Shown one piece after another: positions 62,472 through 64,000 of a stretch of 64,000 nucleotides of DNA; the first letter of the stretch is position 1; every line of letters starts with the position of its first letter. The stretch is from contig NC_080181.1 of NCBI RefSeq assembly GCF_950295315.1, positions 36,299,375 to 36,363,374 on the forward strand, given 5' to 3'. The translations under genes were made by a program, and so were the position numbers. The stretch is from Erinaceus europaeus. Taxonomy: Eukaryota > Chordata > Mammalia > Eulipotyphla > Erinaceidae. The notes below the pieces were generated by a model. It was not told where the DNA came from and did not search any database. It saw only the letters and a list, made by a program, of their open reading frames with translations.

Positions 62472-64000
62472 CAAGGCGCAATCAAGACAAACCACTTGCA
62501 CCTGTGTGCGAATCTCCAAAATAAAAAAAAACTAGGCGCAATCAAGACAAACCACTTGCACATGTGTACGAATCTACAACAAAAAAACCCAAGGCGTAAT
62601 CAAGAGAAACCAATTGGACCTGTGTGCTAATCTACAAACAACACAAACCAGGCCGCAATCAAGACAAACCAATTGCACCTGTGTGTCAATCTACAAAAAA
62701 AAACCTAGGAGCAATCAAGAAAAACCACTTGCACCTGTGGGCGAATCTTCAAAAAAAAAAAAAAACTCGGAACAATCAAGACAAACCACTTACACCTGTG
62801 TGCGAATCTAAAAAAAAAACAATCTTAGGTGCCATCAAGACAAACCAATTGTACCTGTGTGCGAATCTAGAAACAACAAACACCTGGGCGCAATCAAGGC
62901 AAACCCCTTGCACTTCTGTGCGAATCTTCAAAAAAAAAATTCTAGGGGCAATCAAGACAAACCACTTACACCTGTGTGTGAATCTACAAAAAAAAACATA
63001 GGCAAAAGCAAGACAAACCACTTGCACCTGTGTGTGAATCTACAAAAAAAAAAAAACCTAGGCGCAATCAAGACAAACCACTTGCAACTGTGTGCGAATC
63101 TACAAAAGAAAAATCTAGGTGCAATCAAGACAAACCACTTGCACCTGTGTGCGAATCTCCAAAAAAAAAAAAAAAACTAGGGGTAATCAAGAGAAACCAC
63201 TTGCACCTGTGTGCGAATCTACAAAAAACAAAAAAACTAGCCGCAATCAAGACAAACCACTTGCACCTGTGTGCGAATCTTCAAAATAAAAACATAAGCC
63301 ACAATCAACAAAAACCACTTGCACCTGTGTGCGAATCTAAAACAAAAAAACCAAGGCGTAATCAAGACAAACCAATTGCACCTGTGTGTGAATCTACAAA
63401 AAAAAAAACCTAGGCGAAATCAAGACAAACCTCTTGCACCTGTGTGCGAATCTAAAAAAAAATGCTAGGTGCAATAAGGACAAACCACTTGCACCTGTGT
63501 GTGAATCTACCAAAAAAAACCTAGGCACAATCAAGACAAACCACTTGCACCTGTGTGCGAATCTAAAAAAAAAAAAATCCTAGGCGCCATCAAGACAAAC
63601 CAATTGCACCTGTGTGCGAATGCAGAAACAACACACACTTGGGCGCAATCAAGACAAACCACTTGCACCTTTATGCGAATCTTCAAAAAAAAAAAAAAAC
63701 CTAGGCGCAATCAAGACAAACCACTTGCACCTGTGTGCGAATCTTCAAAAAAAAAAAACCTAGGCGCAAGACAAACCACTTGCACCTGTGTGCGAATCTT
63801 AAAAAAAAACACTCCTAGGCTCCATCAAGACAAACCACTTGCACCTGTGTGCGAAAAAAAAGCTGAGCGTAATCAAGACAAAGCACGTACACCTGTGTGT
63901 GAATCTACAAAAAAAAAAAAACTAGGCGCAATCAAGACAAACCACTTGCACCTGTGTGCGAATCTACAACAAAAAAAACAAGGTGTAAACAAGAGAAACC
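62472..64000 (+). repeat. L block 14 (enters mid-block, runs off right edge)
   Basis: Begins at the CCAAAATAAAA monomer near 62515 and continues with AATTGGACC near 62611, sub-block q near 62765, AAAAGAAAAATC near 63105, AACTAGCCGC near 63236, GCAATAAGGAC near 63470, a changed TGCAGAAACAACAC near 63619, and CTTTATGCG near 63669. Near 63764 one monomer lacks four bases (GGCGCAAGACAAACC). The CTAGGCTCC monomer near 63814 is preceded by CACTC instead of CAATC. The AATGCCGC monomer is absent, and AAGGTGTAAAC near 63979 is the last landmark before the window ends. Confidence 0.87.

Larger units (their letters stand above)
1..64000 (+). repeat. Satellite array, 56-60 bp monomer, whole window
   Basis: Every part of the window that I read aligns to one monomer of 56-60 bp, repeated head to tail on the same strand. 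Starts of successive units at 1, 59, 116, 174, 230 and 289 give periods of 58, 57, 58, 56 and 59. The unit starts with a CTAGG-like word (also CAAGG, CTGAG, CTGGG, CAGGG), carries GCAATCAAGAC, CACTTGCACC and TGTGCGAATC, and ends in an A run. The + strand is rich in A and C, and the complement in T and G. No inverted monomers were seen. Neither array edge is present. The organisation is that of eukaryotic satellite DNA; the family and species are not recognised. Confidence 0.97.

Noticed and set aside
1..64000. CRISPR array
   Set aside because: Units are about 58 bp with no unique spacers between conserved repeats. Variation lies inside the unit and in A runs, and there is no leader or cas gene.
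1..64000. CENP-B box
   Set aside because: On the - strand the monomer has TTCG followed by CACACAG, but the required A after four bases and the CGGG half are absent. A centromeric role cannot be argued from this motif.
1..64000. A runs as poly(A) tails of retrotransposed elements
   Set aside because: They occur once in almost every monomer at a fixed phase, with no target-site duplications and no element body. They are part of the satellite unit.
1..64000. Telomeric repeats, tRNA, rRNA or other RNA genes
   Set aside because: No TTAGGG- or TTTAGGG-type runs and no tRNA or rRNA-like segments were seen. All sequence is accounted for by the satellite.
1..64000. CACCTG as functional promoter or enhancer elements
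   Set aside because: The word is present simply because it is part of the monomer core. No gene, TATA-like context or initiation signal accompanies it, so no regulatory site is annotated.

Overview
The whole 64 kb window is one uninterrupted tandem-repeat (satellite) array. I find no genes, RNA genes, mobile elements or non-satellite sequence, and the array runs off both ends. The basic unit is a head-to-tail monomer of about 56-60 bp, always in the same orientation. Dividing length by period gives roughly 1,100 copies. Counting from the CTAGG-like start, a standard monomer has CTAGGCGCAATC at 1-12, CACCTG at 28-33, TGCGAATCTAC at about 36-46, and then a run of about 8-14 A. Some monomers carry an AACAACACA-type linker in place of the A run, and some are cut to about 48 bp. 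A continuous 64 kb array with this layered organisation and no genes points to eukaryotic heterochromatin (centromeric, pericentromeric, subtelomeric or a chromosomal knob). The main substitutions fall at the two CpG sites and look like methyl-CpG decay, which would suggest a genome with cytosine methylation. I cannot name the species or the satellite family.

Above the monomer there are three kinds of higher-order block. L blocks (full length about 2.4 kb) occur 14 times, often with internal deletions: 1-2445, 3499-5653, 11397-12793, 14612-16701, 18613-20761, 27284-28682, 33352-35435, 37010-37772, 38068-40506, 42174-44568, 45328-47190, 52739-54605, 59054-60909 and 62472-64000. S blocks lie between them. 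Their lengths cluster near 577, 635, 692 and 812 bp, which are steps of whole monomers. D blocks (about 4.0 kb) contain the most diverged monomers and occur three times: 7340-11396, 23960-27283 and 29339-33351.

Above the blocks are large duplications. An approximately 11 kb stretch (about 2545-13240) recurs at about 17660-29130. About 23750-28490 recurs at 29130-34560. About 1-2848 recurs at 38068-40909. A 7.4 kb unit is tandemly doubled (about 44464-51870 and 51875-59275). A 1,271 bp unit is tandemly doubled at about 20440-22981. The copies differ by substitutions, by A-run length and by gain or loss of whole monomers. This pattern is expected from unequal crossover and gene conversion at several scales.

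The many open reading frames are by-products of a stop-poor repeat. They occur in several frames on both strands, translate the same repeated words, and are cut at random by A-run length changes. None is annotated as a gene.
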